DNA of 64,000 bases. Origin: Marinomonas pollencensis. GTDB lineage: Bacteria > Pseudomonadota > Gammaproteobacteria > Pseudomonadales > Marinomonadaceae. The notes below the pieces were generated by a model. It made no database searches and was not told the DNA's origin. It saw only the letters and a list, made by a program, of their open reading frames with translations. Within the stretch, counting starts at the first letter, position 1. Each line of letters starts with the position of its first letter. Position numbers and translations under genes: made by a program. Of the stretch, positions 18,620-28,752 are shown piece by piece. Location of the stretch: assembly GCF_003387375.1 (NCBI RefSeq), contig NZ_QUNG01000008.1:1-64000 (forward strand). The letters are read 5' to 3'.

Positions 18620-19537
18620 ATGAATGGCCAACTGATTCGAGAGTTGGAAACACTAGGTGGTGAGATTCTTCCTGCTAGCCTAAAAGATTGTGATGAAATT
18701 GTAATTAACCAGCCGGACTTTAGCGCGCGTATCGCGCTGTGGGGTGGTCATTTGGTGAGCTTTGTTCCCACTGGGCAAGCAGACCTTTTATTTCAATCTG
18801 CTAATGAGGGCGCTGACACGCGTTTTGGGCGTCGTCATTTTGGCGTTCCTATATGCTGGCCTTGGTTTGGGGCACATGAAAAGCACAGTGATTACCCTGC
18901 CCATGGATTAGCTCGCTACTTCCGCTGGCAATTGGCTGAGGTTGGTCGTTTTAAAAACGAAGATGTGAAGATCGTATTGCGCTTAGCATCTGAAGACCAT
19001 CCGCTGATTGAAGAAATGTGGCCACAAGCATTTGAATTAAGACAAGTGTTCCGTTTCACCAAAGACGGTTTTAGCATCAATTTTTCTGCGGCAAACCTCT
19101 CCGAGAAGAGCATGTCTATTAGCGAGGCTTTGCATACCTATTTTCATGTGGGTGACAATAAGGCGACCTCGGTACATGGTCTGGATGGGGGGATTTATGT
19201 TGATAAATTGGCGAAAAATGCGCGCAAGCAACAAGAAGGTGCGGTTACGCCGTTTGAGTGCCTAGACAGTGTCTATTTAGAGTCTCCAGACGTGTGTGAG
19301 ATCCATGACAGCGAATTTAAGCGTAAGCTTATTGTTAGCAGTGAAGGTAGCCAAAGTACCGTGTTGTGGAACCCAGGCCCGGAACTAGCGAAACAGCGCA
19401 GCGATATGGAAGACGAAGATTATCGTCACTTTGTGTGTGTAGAAACCGCGAATGCTTTGAACGATAGTTACGAGATTAAGCCTGGCGATATGCATCAGTT
19501 AAGATTGAACGTCAGTGTCGTGCCAACCGAATCCTAG
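18620..19537 (+). CDS. D-hexose-6-phosphate mutarotase (YeaD-like)
   Basis: A 305-aa aldose-1-epimerase superfamily member. FGVPICWPWFGAH is the family signature, ALHTYFHVGD holds the catalytic His, and the closing VCVETAN contains the conserved Glu. It interconverts alpha and beta anomers of glucose-6-phosphate and similar sugars. Monocistronic, with GGAG before the ATG (GGAGTCTTGA spacing) and a strong terminator after it. Confidence 0.92.
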   Translation: MNGQLIRELETLGGEILPASLKDCDEIVINQPDFSARIALWGGHLVSFVPTGQADLLFQSANEGADTRFGRRHFGVPICWPWFGAHEKHSDYPAHGLARYFRWQLAEVGRFKNEDVKIVLRLASEDHPLIEEMWPQAFELRQVFRFTKDGFSINFSAANLSEKSMSISEALHTYFHVGDNKATSVHGLDGGIYVDKLAKNARKQQEGAVTPFECLDSVYLESPDVCEIHDSEFKRKLIVSSEGSQSTVLWNPGPELAKQRSDMEDEDYRHFVCVETANALNDSYEIKPGDMHQLRLNVSVVPTES

Positions 19538-19551
19538 ATTGGTGCAAACAT

Positions 19552-19622
19552 AAAAAGCCCATGCCACGCTTATCAACAACGCGTTCATCACGTGAAGTAT
19601 AAGTGCAGCATGGGCTTTTTTA
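19552..19622. terminator. bidirectional terminator between mutarotase and crc
   Basis: AAAAAGCCCATGC at 19552-19564 pairs with GCATGGGCTTTTTT at 19608-19621, with further partial pairing inside. The A-run and T-run on opposite sides allow it to serve both convergent genes. Confidence 0.85.
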
Positions 19623-19655
19623 TCGATCCGTTGTGCGCGCCAAAGGCTAGGCAAA

Positions 19656-20432
19656 TCAGTCGATGTTGTATTCCATGATCAATGGCGCATGGTCAGAGAA
19701 GCGCTGGCCTTTGTAGACACTGCCGCCTTGTACTAGGTGCTTGATGCCTGGCGTGGTAATTTGGTAATCCAAACGTCCACCTTCATCCAGTTTCCAAGCG
19801 CGTTCATAATCCGGCCACCAAGTGTATTGCTTGTCTTGTTTGTTCACCTGACGAAAAGCATCAACGTATTCAAGCTCATTAAAGATTTCGTTAATCCACT
19901 TGCGCTCTTCAGCTAAGAAGCCGGAATTACGCTGATTAACAAACCAGCTGCTTACGTCAATTGGCGAACGCGCGACATTGGCGGTTCCACAAAAAATAAA
20001 CTCACGACGTTTGCGACGCGTTTTGATTAGGTGGTTTTTAAAACCTTCCATAAAGCGGTATTTGTGTTCTTGTAGCTCGTTTTCATGGTTTGACCCATGT
20101 GGCGTTAAGAAAGCACCAATACTGACCTTATCGAAGTCAGCTTGAATAAAGCGCCCTTCAAAGTCGCATTCAGGAAAACCCATGCCTGTCATAATTGCTT
20201 TAGGCATCGTCTTGCAATAAATGGCCACACCTGCTTGCTCTGGATCTTCCAATGAGTCAAAAAAGTAAGTGTTGTAGCCAGGTGGAAAGAAGACGCTGTC
20301 ATTCAGGCTGCGTTCGTCTGCTTGAATATCTTGCAGGCAGACAACATCAGGGTCCTGACGAACCATCCACTCGAAAAAGCCGCGATCGGCTGCTTGTCTT
20401 ATACCGTTTACATTAAGGCTGATGACCTTCAT
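19656..20432 (-). CDS. crc: catabolite repression control protein Crc (ExoIII-fold)
   Basis: A 258-aa protein with the exonuclease III/EEP fold that matches Pseudomonas Crc better than Xth[25 protein letters not shown] and [14 protein letters not shown] are Crc-like, and the gene is divergent from pyrE exactly as in Pseudomonas. Crc acts with Hfq to repress translation of catabolic mRNAs. Active-site residues of XthA are partly lost: the LQE Glu is Asp35, and the GDxN Asp is Thr150. Asn152, Asp222 and Asp247-His248 remain. It is thus unlikely to be a full nuclease, though residual activity cannot be excluded. Generic annotation would call it exodeoxyribonuclease III. Confidence 0.85.
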   Translation of the reverse strand: MKVISLNVNGIRQAADRGFFEWMVRQDPDVVCLQDIQADERSLNDSVFFPPGYNTYFFDSLEDPEQAGVAIYCKTMPKAIMTGMGFPECDFEGRFIQADFDKVSIGAFLTPHGSNHENELQEHKYRFMEGFKNHLIKTRRKRREFIFCGTANVARSPIDVSSWFVNQRNSGFLAEERKWINEIFNELEYVDAFRQVNKQDKQYTWWPDYERAWKLDEGGRLDYQITTPGIKHLVQGGSVYKGQRFSDHAPLIMEYNID

Positions 20433-20549
20433 TTCTGGTCCCTACAATTCCTAGCCGTGTGTTATATTAGCGCCTATCCAATGTTGGCATGGCTTCGCTC
20501 GTTCTTGGCGGCGCTTTGTTCTATTTTAAAAAATCTGTCTGGAGTCGGC

Positions 20550-21203
20550 ATGAAACCTTACCAAAGAGAATTTATCGAGTTCGCCATTGAGCAAAATGTA
20601 TTGCGTTTTGGCGAGTTTACACTCAAATCTGGCCGTGTAAGCCCTTACTTCTTTAATGCAGGCTTATTTAATTCAGGGCAAGCATTAGCAAAGTTAGGTC
20701 GCTTTTATGCGGCCGCATTAATGGAAGCTAATGTTCCATTTGATGTTCTGTTTGGCCCTGCTTATAAGGGCATTCCGTTAGCAACCACAACCGCGGTGGC
20801 GTTGTTCGATCACCATGATGTGGACACACCTTATGTTTTCAACCGCAAAGAAGCAAAAGCGCACGGTGAAGGTGGTTCTCTTGTGGGTGCACCTTTGGCC
20901 GGTAAAGTCATGATCATTGATGACGTTATTACCGCGGGTACTGCCATTCGAGAAGTCATGGCTATTATTCAACAAGCAAAAGCCGTTCCGGCTGGCGTGC
21001 TGATTGCCCTAGATCGTCAAGAACGTGGTCAAGGCGAGCTATCTGCAATCCAAGAAGTCGAACGTGACTTCGCTATGCCAGTGGTCAGTATTGTTTCTCT
21101 TAATGACATCATGACCTACTTAGCAGAACAAGCAACGCCTGAGTTTGCTGAGCATCTTGATGCTGTTAAAGCGTACCGTCAACAGTATGGGATCGAATCC
21201 TAA
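20550..21203 (+). CDS. pyrE: orotate phosphoribosyltransferase
   Basis: De novo pyrimidine synthesis: orotate plus PRPP to OMP. The PRPP loop [18 protein letters not shown] and the substrate segments [19 protein letters not shown] and [11 protein letters not shown] are intact. The ATG at 20550 has GGAG five bases upstream and gives 217 aa, matching the family. The upstream in-frame extension overlaps crc and lacks the family sequence. Divergent from crc, sharing a 117-bp promoter region. Confidence 0.96.
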   Translation: MKPYQREFIEFAIEQNVLRFGEFTLKSGRVSPYFFNAGLFNSGQALAKLGRFYAAALMEANVPFDVLFGPAYKGIPLATTTAVALFDHHDVDTPYVFNRKEAKAHGEGGSLVGAPLAGKVMIIDDVITAGTAIREVMAIIQQAKAVPAGVLIALDRQERGQGELSAIQEVERDFAMPVVSIVSLNDIMTYLAEQATPEFAEHLDAVKAYRQQYGIES

Positions 21204-21249
21204 TCGAGCCTTACTGGGACATAGTGCTAGGGAGCGTTTGCTCCCAGTA

Positions 21250-21843
21250 CTAGCGGTTAAGCATTAGTGTTTTAGCTAATGCTGTCCATTGTTCAGACCA
21301 CGCTTCTGTTGGTTTTACTTTAAATTCACTGCGCACATAATGACGAATTTTACCCTCAATTATGGCCAGTAAAAAATTGGCACAAGGCGCCACTCCCATT
21401 ACGGGACGCAAACCTTGTTTCAAGTCAGCTTCACGCATAACTTGCTTTAGCTGGGTTTCGATGCGATCGAAAAGTTGTGCAATACGGGCTCGTAATCTTT
21501 CTGTTTCACCTGCCAAGGCATCAGCAGTAAGCAGGCGACACATGCCAGGGTTTTGGCTAGAAAAGCCCAATACCAAGGTGACAATCATTTCAATGCGAGC
21601 CAAGACATCACTTTCTTCTTGTACGATACGATGAATACGTGAAAACAATGACTCTTCAATAAACTCGATTAGGCCTTCAAACATTTTTGCCTTGCTTGGG
21701 AAATGACGGTACAAAGCGGCTTCTGATACACCGACTTGTTTCGCCAATGCGGCAGTCGTGATACGCGCGCCAGGGCTGCTTTCTAGCATTTGAGCCAGCG
21801 CCTGTAGTATCTGTGTTCGACGATCGCTTTTTTTGTTGCTCAT
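21250..21843 (-). CDS. slmA: nucleoid occlusion factor SlmA
   Basis: A 197-aa TetR-family DNA-binding protein that blocks FtsZ assembly over the nucleoid. The helix-turn-helix covers about residues 28-60 (TTAALAKQVGVSEAALYRHF, then PSKAKMFEGLIEFIE), the hallmark SlmA start. The all-helical C-terminal domain contains NPGMCRLLTADALAGE and FLLAIIEGKIRHYVRS, typical of SlmA. Placement beside argB/dut/coaBC is the usual gammaproteobacterial context. It lies 66 bp after argB on the same strand. Confidence 0.95.
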   Translation of the reverse strand: MSNKKSDRRTQILQALAQMLESSPGARITTAALAKQVGVSEAALYRHFPSKAKMFEGLIEFIEESLFSRIHRIVQEESDVLARIEMIVTLVLGFSSQNPGMCRLLTADALAGETERLRARIAQLFDRIETQLKQVMREADLKQGLRPVMGVAPCANFLLAIIEGKIRHYVRSEFKVKPTEAWSEQWTALAKTLMLNR

Positions 21844-21909
21844 CTATCTATTGTTCCCAAACTCGTTATTGTTAATATGTTGTGTTGAAAAACGTGTTTT
21901 ACAAGCCGC

Positions 21910-23147
<1,238 letters not shown>

Positions 23148-23606
23148 TTATTTCGTGCCGGTGTGGCCAAAGCCACCTTCGCCACGTTCGGTGCTTTCAA
23201 ACTCAGTAACGATATCAAACTCGGCTTGAACAACAGGCACTAAGACAAGTTGAGCGACACGCTCACCTGGCTCGATAGTAAAGGTTGAATGGCCACGGTT
23301 CCAACAAGACACCATCAACTCACCTTGGTAGTCTGAATCAATCAGGCCGACAAGATTACCCAGTACGATACCATGCTTATGGCCTAGGCCTGAGCGCGGT
23401 AACAACACCGCAGCCAGACTAGGGTCCTGGATATAAATAGACAATCCAGTGGGTAGCAGGGTAGTGTCGCCAGGAGCGAGTTCAATGGCTTGATCCAGGC
23501 AAGCGCGTAGGTCAAGTCCAGCAGAGCCTTCTGTTGCATAAGTTGGCAATGGGATTTCCTTGCCGATTTTGTCGTTAAGGATTTTTAATTGAATAGCATG
23601 TTTCAT
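23148..23606 (-). CDS. dut: dUTP diphosphatase
   Basis: Trimeric dUTPase that converts dUTP to dUMP and PPi, keeping uracil out of DNA. All five motifs are present: [38 protein letters not shown] and [11 protein letters not shown] use the ATG at 23606 (152 aa), because the upstream GTG at 23615 overlaps the probable ribosome site and the family starts here. Transcribed after coaBC with a 28-bp gap, the standard coaBC-dut arrangement. Confidence 0.95.
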   Translation of the reverse strand: MKHAIQLKILNDKIGKEIPLPTYATEGSAGLDLRACLDQAIELAPGDTTLLPTGLSIYIQDPSLAAVLLPRSGLGHKHGIVLGNLVGLIDSDYQGELMVSCWNRGHSTFTIEPGERVAQLVLVPVVQAEFDIVTEFESTERGEGGFGHTGTK

Positions 23607-23634
23607 AATCTTCACTTTATCTTGTTAATAGATA

Positions 23635-24858
23635 TTAATGGGTGGCGTGGGTATGTTGTGCAATCAGGCTCACTAGTTCACTGGCTAACGCCGTTTTAGT
23701 GGCTTTTTCTGGTGACAAAATAGCGTCTTTAGTAATGACAGAGACTTGGTTATCGTCTTGATTAAAGCCAATGTCGGTGCGCGAGACATCGTTGGCGATA
23801 ATCATATCCAGACCTTTCTTATTTAGTTTGCTTTTTGCGTATTCGATCACATTTTGGGTTTCTGCCGCAAAGCCGATGACACATTTGGCTAGATTGTTTT
23901 TGGCAACATGGGCAATGATGTCAGGGTTTTTGACCAAGGTCAGTTGCAGCTCGTCGATGTCACCCTGCTTTTTCATTTTTTGTTCAGACGCGTGCTTCAT
24001 TTTAAAGTCGGCAACGGCTGCCGCGCCGATAAAAACATCCGCTTGATGCGCCATTGCGGCTGTGCACGCGGCCAACATGTCATCGGCGCTTTTGACCGAG
24101 ATTAAGTGTGCTCCAGCTGGTGCTGGCAATTGTACTGGGCCACTTATTAAGGTCACGGTCGCACCACGTTCTAGGGCTGCTTGTGCTAAGGCGTAGCCCA
24201 TTTTTCCTGAGCTGTGATTGCTAATAAAGCGCACCGGATCGATCGCTTCCATAGTAGGGCCCGCGGTAATAACCCAATGTTGTTTGGCTAAATCTTGAGG
24301 GCTCGCCGTTGTTTTGAAGTGGTCATTGATCGCGGCAAAAATATCGCTTGGCTCACTCATTCGCCCAGCCCCCACATCGCCACAAGCTTGAACGCCACTG
24401 GCTGGGCCAATTGTTAACACGCCACGGCCAGACAGTAAGGAAGCATTTGTTTGGGTAGCTGGGTGCTTCCACATGGCTTGGTTCATGGCGGGTGCAAGCA
24501 ACACAGGCGATTCAGTGGCGAGACATAAAGTGCTTAATAAATCATTGGCCATGCCTTGGGCGTAGCGTGCCATAAAGTCAGCAGACGCCGGTGCAATCAC
24601 GATTAAGTCGGCCCATTTGGCAAGCTCAATATGCCCCATGCCAGCTTCTGCATTGGGGTCTAAAAGCGTGCTGCGTACTGGGTGCCCAGAGACAGCTTGA
24701 AGCGTCATTTCTGTAACGAACGCTTTAGCGCCTTCTGTAATCACAACCTGTATATCAGCGCCGGCTTTGCTTAATAAGCGTACTAGCTCAATGCTTTTGT
24801 ACGCCGCAATACCGCCAGTAATGCCTAATAAAATGCGTTTTTGCGCGAGCTTTGACAT
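23635..24858 (-). CDS. coaBC: bifunctional phosphopantothenoylcysteine decarboxylase/synthase
   Basis: Steps two and three of CoA synthesis from phosphopantothenate. Starting at ATG 24858 (GAGAAG upstream) gives 407 aa, as in E. coli Dfp. A much longer open frame upstream overlaps radC and is spurious. The CoaC half has LGITGGIAAYKSIEL, the PAMNQAMW motif and the ACGDVGAGRMSEP flap with its active Cys. The CoaB half has ITAGPTMEAIDPVRFISNHS, SSGKMG and VKNPDIIAHVAK. Divergent from radC, a conserved arrangement. Confidence 0.95.
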   Translation of the reverse strand: MSKLAQKRILLGITGGIAAYKSIELVRLLSKAGADIQVVITEGAKAFVTEMTLQAVSGHPVRSTLLDPNAEAGMGHIELAKWADLIVIAPASADFMARYAQGMANDLLSTLCLATESPVLLAPAMNQAMWKHPATQTNASLLSGRGVLTIGPASGVQACGDVGAGRMSEPSDIFAAINDHFKTTASPQDLAKQHWVITAGPTMEAIDPVRFISNHSSGKMGYALAQAALERGATVTLISGPVQLPAPAGAHLISVKSADDMLAACTAAMAHQADVFIGAAAVADFKMKHASEQKMKKQGDIDELQLTLVKNPDIIAHVAKNNLAKCVIGFAAETQNVIEYAKSKLNKKGLDMIIANDVSRTDIGFNQDDNQVSVITKDAILSPEKATKTALASELVSLIAQHTHATH

Positions 24859-24994
24859 AGAAAACTTCTCAATCTGAGTGGTGGCCGAAAAGGTAAAGTA
24901 TCCAATCGATAAATAACGACTAAAATAGTCATGATAGAGACAGGATGTCTCTGTTTTATTGCTGCCAAGATTAACATGGATCAAGGAGTAGATC

Positions 24995-25669
24995 ATGAGT
25001 ATTAAGCATTGGCCTGAACAAGAGAGACCTAGAGAAAAGTTGATTAAGCATGGGGCCAGCGTCTTAACCGACTCAGAGTTGTTGGCCATATTTTTACGCA
25101 CCGGAACACAAGGTGTCAGTGCGGTGGAGTTGGCGCGCCAGGTGTTGCTGCAATTTGGTGGGCTACGGGCCTTATTGTCTGCCAGTCGCGAAGAGTTTTG
25201 CCAAGGCTTTGGTCTGGGCGATGCCAAATACACCCAGCTGCAAGCGGTGCTTGAAATGTCTAAACGCCATTTGCAGGAGCAATTGCAGCGAGAAACAGTT
25301 TTCACCAGCGCAGAACATGTCCGTCAGTATCTTTCTGCGCAATTAAGGCACGCCCAAAGAGAAGTGTTTGCCGTGCTGTTTTTAGACAGTCAGCACCGTT
25401 TGATTCGATATCAAGAGCTTTTTATGGGCACCATAGATGCCGCAGCAGTATATCCTCGGGAAGTGGTGAAGGCCGCGCTGCAATATAATGCGGCAGCGGT
25501 GATCGTCGCTCATAATCATCCCAGTGGTGTGGCTGAACCCAGCCAAGCGGACATTTCCATCACTGGCAGAATAAAACAGGCTCTTGATCTTGTGGATGTG
25601 CGTCTGTTGGATCACTTTGTTATAGGGGAGGGTGAACCTGTGTCGCTCGCTGAGCGCGGGGTGTTATGA
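24995..25669 (+). CDS. radC: RadC (JAB/JAMM-domain) protein
   Basis: A 224-aa RadC family protein. The N-terminal helix-hairpin-helix part contains [20 protein letters not shown]. The C-terminal JAMM domain has the full metal pattern [14 protein letters not shown] (H-x-H-x10-D) with an upstream Glu. The role in DNA repair proposed earlier is not supported for all members, so function remains open. AAGGAG precedes the ATG. Divergent from coaBC. Confidence 0.94.
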   Translation: MSIKHWPEQERPREKLIKHGASVLTDSELLAIFLRTGTQGVSAVELARQVLLQFGGLRALLSASREEFCQGFGLGDAKYTQLQAVLEMSKRHLQEQLQRETVFTSAEHVRQYLSAQLRHAQREVFAVLFLDSQHRLIRYQELFMGTIDAAAVYPREVVKAALQYNAAAVIVAHNHPSGVAEPSQADISITGRIKQALDLVDVRLLDHFVIGEGEPVSLAERGVL

Positions 25670-25830
25670 AAGCGACAGGTGTTTTGCCCATTTTTGCACT
25701 ATATTCGCCACGAATCGGCTTTATTTCGTGACTAACTTTGAAAAGTTGATCATTTTTTAACAAAGTATTTGCCCAGCAGAGCTGCTTATGGGAGAATGCG
25801 CGCCGCTATTCCTCGGTACGGGATATTTTT

Positions 25831-25877
25831 GATTCATAAGGAATCATGCTCCGCCTGAGGAAGTGAAGCACACTTCC
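25831..25877 (+). promoter_or_regulatory. tandem hairpins in the rpmB-rpmG leader
   Basis: GATTC/GAATC (25831-25845) and GGAAGTG/CACTTCC (25859-25877, loop AAGCA) form two small stems in the untranslated leader of the L28-L33 mRNA. Ribosomal protein leaders often hold autoregulatory structures. No known motif is recognised, so the role is conjecture. Confidence 0.35.
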
Positions 25878-25910
25878 AATAATCTTCTGGATAGCAAAAG
25901 GTATTTAATT

Positions 25911-26147
25911 ATGTCTCGCGTATGTCAAGTTACTGGGAAACGTCCTGTTACAGGTAATAACGTTTCTCACTCAAAACGCCGTACTAAGCGTCGTTTTCTT
26001 CCTAACCTTCACTGGCACCGTTTTTGGGTCGAAGGTGAAAACCGTTACATCCGTTTACGTGTATCTTCTAAAGGTATGCGTATTATCGATAAAAAAGGCA
26101 TCGAAACAGTTCTTACTGAAATTCGTGCTAACGGCGAAAAAGTATAA
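25911..26147 (+). CDS. rpmB: 50S ribosomal protein L28
   Basis: 78 aa, same as E. coli. [20 protein letters not shown] and the basic [12 protein letters not shown] stretch are diagnostic. Start at ATG 25911, with AAAAGG upstream. It forms the usual rpmB-rpmG pair with L33 11 bp downstream. It has no paired Cys motif, so it is the zinc-free form. Confidence 0.97.
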   Translation: MSRVCQVTGKRPVTGNNVSHSKRRTKRRFLPNLHWHRFWVEGENRYIRLRVSSKGMRIIDKKGIETVLTEIRANGEKV

Positions 26148-26158
26148 GGATCTGAATC

Positions 26159-26329
26159 ATGGCTTCTAAAGGCGCTCGCGATTTAATTCGCATGGTATCT
26201 TCCGCTGGTACTGGTCACTTTTACACAACTGACAAGAACAAGCGTAATACTCCAGACAAACTAGAAATGAAAAAGTTTGATCCTGTTGTACGTAAGCATG
26301 TTATGTACAAAGAAGCGAAAATTAAATAA
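26159..26329 (+). CDS. rpmG: 50S ribosomal protein L33
   Basis: A 56-aa ribosomal protein. It starts [20 protein letters not shown] and ends [16 protein letters not shown], a clear L33. It has no CxxC pairs (zinc-independent type). AAGGA lies just before the ATG, overlapping the end of rpmB. A strong terminator follows. Confidence 0.97.
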   Translation: MASKGARDLIRMVSSAGTGHFYTTDKNKRNTPDKLEMKKFDPVVRKHVMYKEAKIK

Positions 26330-26349
26330 TTTTCGATCTTTGTAAAAAG

Positions 26350-26376
26350 AAACCGACTCTTAGAGTCGGTTTTTTT
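26350..26376 (+). terminator. terminator of rpmB-rpmG
   Basis: AAACCGACTC/GAGTCGGTTT stem with a TTA-type loop and a seven-T tail, about 20 bp after the L33 stop. Confidence 0.93.
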
Positions 26377-26451
26377 GTATCTACTATATAGTAGAACCCA
26401 TTGAACATTTGGTCAGCATTGTTTTCAGCGTGCATTTTTGCCGAGGTCCCT

Positions 26452-27270
26452 ATGCCTGAATTACCAGAAGTAGAAACAACCCTACGTGGAATAGAACCGC
26501 ATCTTGTTGAGCGAACGGTAGCTCGCATTGATGTGCGACAACCAAAGTTGCGCTGGCCGATTACGCCAGAGTTAGTGTCTGAGATGCAAGGCCAAGTGGT
26601 CACGCACCTGACACGACGGGGCAAATACATCGGTATACATACCGCAGCCGGTACCTTGATTATCCATCTTGGGATGTCGGGGAGTTTGTATTTTGTTGAG
26701 CCTGAAACGGAACCTCTGTTTCATGATCATGTGGACTTTCGCTTTGCCGGTGATGGGCCTTGGTTGAGGTATACAGACCCGCGCCGCTTTGGGGCTGTGC
26801 TATGGACTCAAGGTGACTGGCTAGAGCATGAGCTGTTAGCGCACCTTGGCCCAGAGCCTTTGTCTGAAGCGTTTAATATCGACTACCTTTATCAGAAGGC
26901 TAAAGGTCGGAAAGTTGCGATCAAAAGCTTCATTATGGACAGCAAGGTGGTTGTCGGTGTCGGTAACATCTACGCCAATGAAGCGCTTTTTATGGCAGGT
27001 ATCCGCCCAACGCGCATGGCAGGGAATATTAGTAAAGCACGCTATGCTGTGTTGTTAGAGTGCATTAAAGCAGTGCTGGCAGCGGCAATAAAACAGGGCG
27101 GCACCACCTTAAAAGACTTTGTCGGAGGGGATGGTAAGCCTGGTTATTTTAAGCAAGAGCTTGCCGTTTATGGCCGTGCAAATGAAGCCTGTACCGTTTG
27201 TGGCACGGGATTAAAGGAAATAAGACAAGGTCAACGAAGTACGGTATATTGTAGCAAATGCCAAACTTGA
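26452..27270 (+). CDS. mutM: formamidopyrimidine-DNA glycosylase
   Basis: Base-excision repair glycosylase/AP lyase for 8-oxoguanine and FaPy. The start at ATG 26452 yields [17 protein letters not shown], with catalytic Pro2 and Glu3. [15 protein letters not shown] carries the H2TH region, and the C-terminal zinc finger ([11 protein letters not shown] through YCSKC) has four Cys. The 272-aa length is normal. It follows rpmBG as in many gammaproteobacteria. Confidence 0.96.
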   Translation: MPELPEVETTLRGIEPHLVERTVARIDVRQPKLRWPITPELVSEMQGQVVTHLTRRGKYIGIHTAAGTLIIHLGMSGSLYFVEPETEPLFHDHVDFRFAGDGPWLRYTDPRRFGAVLWTQGDWLEHELLAHLGPEPLSEAFNIDYLYQKAKGRKVAIKSFIMDSKVVVGVGNIYANEALFMAGIRPTRMAGNISKARYAVLLECIKAVLAAAIKQGGTTLKDFVGGDGKPGYFKQELAVYGRANEACTVCGTGLKEIRQGQRSTVYCSKCQT

Positions 27271-27492
27271 CCTGTTGGTTAAGTTTTAGGCATGTTTATT
27301 GCTGTTGTTCTTGCGAATCTTGATTAATCTAGTATCGCATTTTTGTATTTTTGGGTGCCGCTTGAAATAAGCCGTGTATCTGAACGTTGTTGTCATTGCG
27401 GTATGACATTAATCAGTTTATTTTTGACCAGTTAGGCAGCTTCATAATAAAAATTGAGCGCGCCATCATTAAAAAACATGAGAGGAATTGGA

Positions 27493-28485
27493 ATGAAAGG
27501 TATCTTTCTTGCGACCGTAACAGCATTGGCTGTATCTGTAAGTGTGGCTCATGCTGCGGACAAGCCTGCGGTTGTCTACGATCAGGCCGGTAAATTCGAT
27601 AAGTCTTTTAACGAAGGCGTATACGACGGCATTATGAAATACACAAAAGAAAGTGGTGTCAAAGTACGTGAATTTGAACCAAAGAATGAAGCGCAGGTTG
27701 AGCAGGGTTTACGCCGCTTAGCTAAACGTGGTTATTCACCAATCGTTGCAGTTGGCTTCACGATGACGTCTTCTGTTCAGAAAGTAGCGAAAGATTTCCC
27801 TAATATTCATTTCACTCTAATTGACAGTGTGGTTGATCTACCAAACGTTGAATCAATTGTCTTTAAAGAGCACGAAGGTTCTTTCCTAGTGGGCGCGCTA
27901 GCGGCAATGAAGTCTAAAACCGGTACGGTTGGCTTTATTGGCGGTATGGATATTCCTTTGGTACGTAAGTTCGGTTGTGGTTTTGAGCAAGGCGTTAAAT
28001 ACGTCGCGCCAAACGACACAGTGATCCAAAACATGACAGGATCAACGGGGGCAGCATTTAATGACCCTACTAAAGGTTCTGAACTGGCTAAAAGCCAATT
28101 CTCACAAGGCGCTGACGTTGTCTTTGCAGCCGCTGGCGGAACAGGCATTGGTGTTTACCAAGCCGCTGCCGATGCGGGGCATTATGCGATTGGGGTAGAC
28201 TCTAACCAAAACCATTTACACCCAGGTGTCATGCTTTCCTCTATGGTAAAACGTGTTGACCAAGCAGCCTACAACACATTCAAAGAGGCCGCAGCAGGAG
28301 AGTGGAAGCCAGGTTTACAAGTGCTAGGCCTTGCTGAAGATGGTGTAGATTGGGCACTAGATGACAACAACAAGAGCTTAGTAAGTGCTGATATGGAAGC
28401 GAAATTAGCGGACATTAAAGCCAAAATCATCAGTGGTGATATTAAAGTACATGACTACATGTCAGACAGTACTTGTAACTACTAA
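27493..28485 (+). CDS. BMP-family ABC transporter substrate-binding protein (nucleoside)
   Basis: A 330-aa periplasmic protein of the Bmp/PnrA family, which bind nucleosides. The signal peptide ends near residue 22 (VSVAHAA). VVYDQAGKFDKSFNEGVYDG, VGFTMTSSVQKVA, FKEHEGSFLVGALAAMKS, GFIGGMDIPLVRKFGCGFEQG and VGVDSNQ-type segments are diagnostic. It is not a lipoprotein here (no lipobox Cys). ATG 27493 has AGGA at ideal spacing. The partner ABC genes begin 267 bp downstream, beyond a terminator, and cytidine deaminase ends the cluster, which points to nucleoside uptake. Confidence 0.93.
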   Translation: MKGIFLATVTALAVSVSVAHAADKPAVVYDQAGKFDKSFNEGVYDGIMKYTKESGVKVREFEPKNEAQVEQGLRRLAKRGYSPIVAVGFTMTSSVQKVAKDFPNIHFTLIDSVVDLPNVESIVFKEHEGSFLVGALAAMKSKTGTVGFIGGMDIPLVRKFGCGFEQGVKYVAPNDTVIQNMTGSTGAAFNDPTKGSELAKSQFSQGADVVFAAAGGTGIGVYQAAADAGHYAIGVDSNQNHLHPGVMLSSMVKRVDQAAYNTFKEAAAGEWKPGLQVLGLAEDGVDWALDDNNKSLVSADMEAKLADIKAKIISGDIKVHDYMSDSTCNY

Positions 28486-28497
28486 ATAATATCGGGA

Positions 28498-28532
28498 AAC
28501 AGCCGCTCACCTTGTTGGGCGGCTGTTTTTTT
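28498..28532 (+). terminator. terminator after BMP gene
   Basis: AACAGCCGC/GCGGCTGTT stem and a run of T. It lies between the binding-protein gene and the ABC genes, so these may be separately expressed or only partly read through. Confidence 0.9.
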
Positions 28533-28752
28533 GTCTTAGTGCTTCTGTGAGAGTGTTTCTGCTAAAGAAAAATGAGCAGCTGTTAGACCCTGAATAATCT
28601 AATTTTCATTGGCTAATATTGTTGAGTTTTTATCTGCGTAGCAGGCATTGATAGCCATCAAACTAAGGTAGCGATATAGGCAGGTTGAGTGTATTTTGAA
28701 CAAAATGTGTTTTCACCGCCTTAACATCAAGCAGACGAATTATTATTGAGAT

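Noticed and set aside
20470-20545. possible attenuator before pyrE
   Set aside because: Stem AGCGCC/GGCGCT is weak and the T-rich stretch is broken; no leader peptide with clear uridine control.
23635-25305. long 556-codon form of CoaBC
   Set aside because: The first 149 codons are antisense to radC and unlike the family; the start at 24858 gives the standard length.
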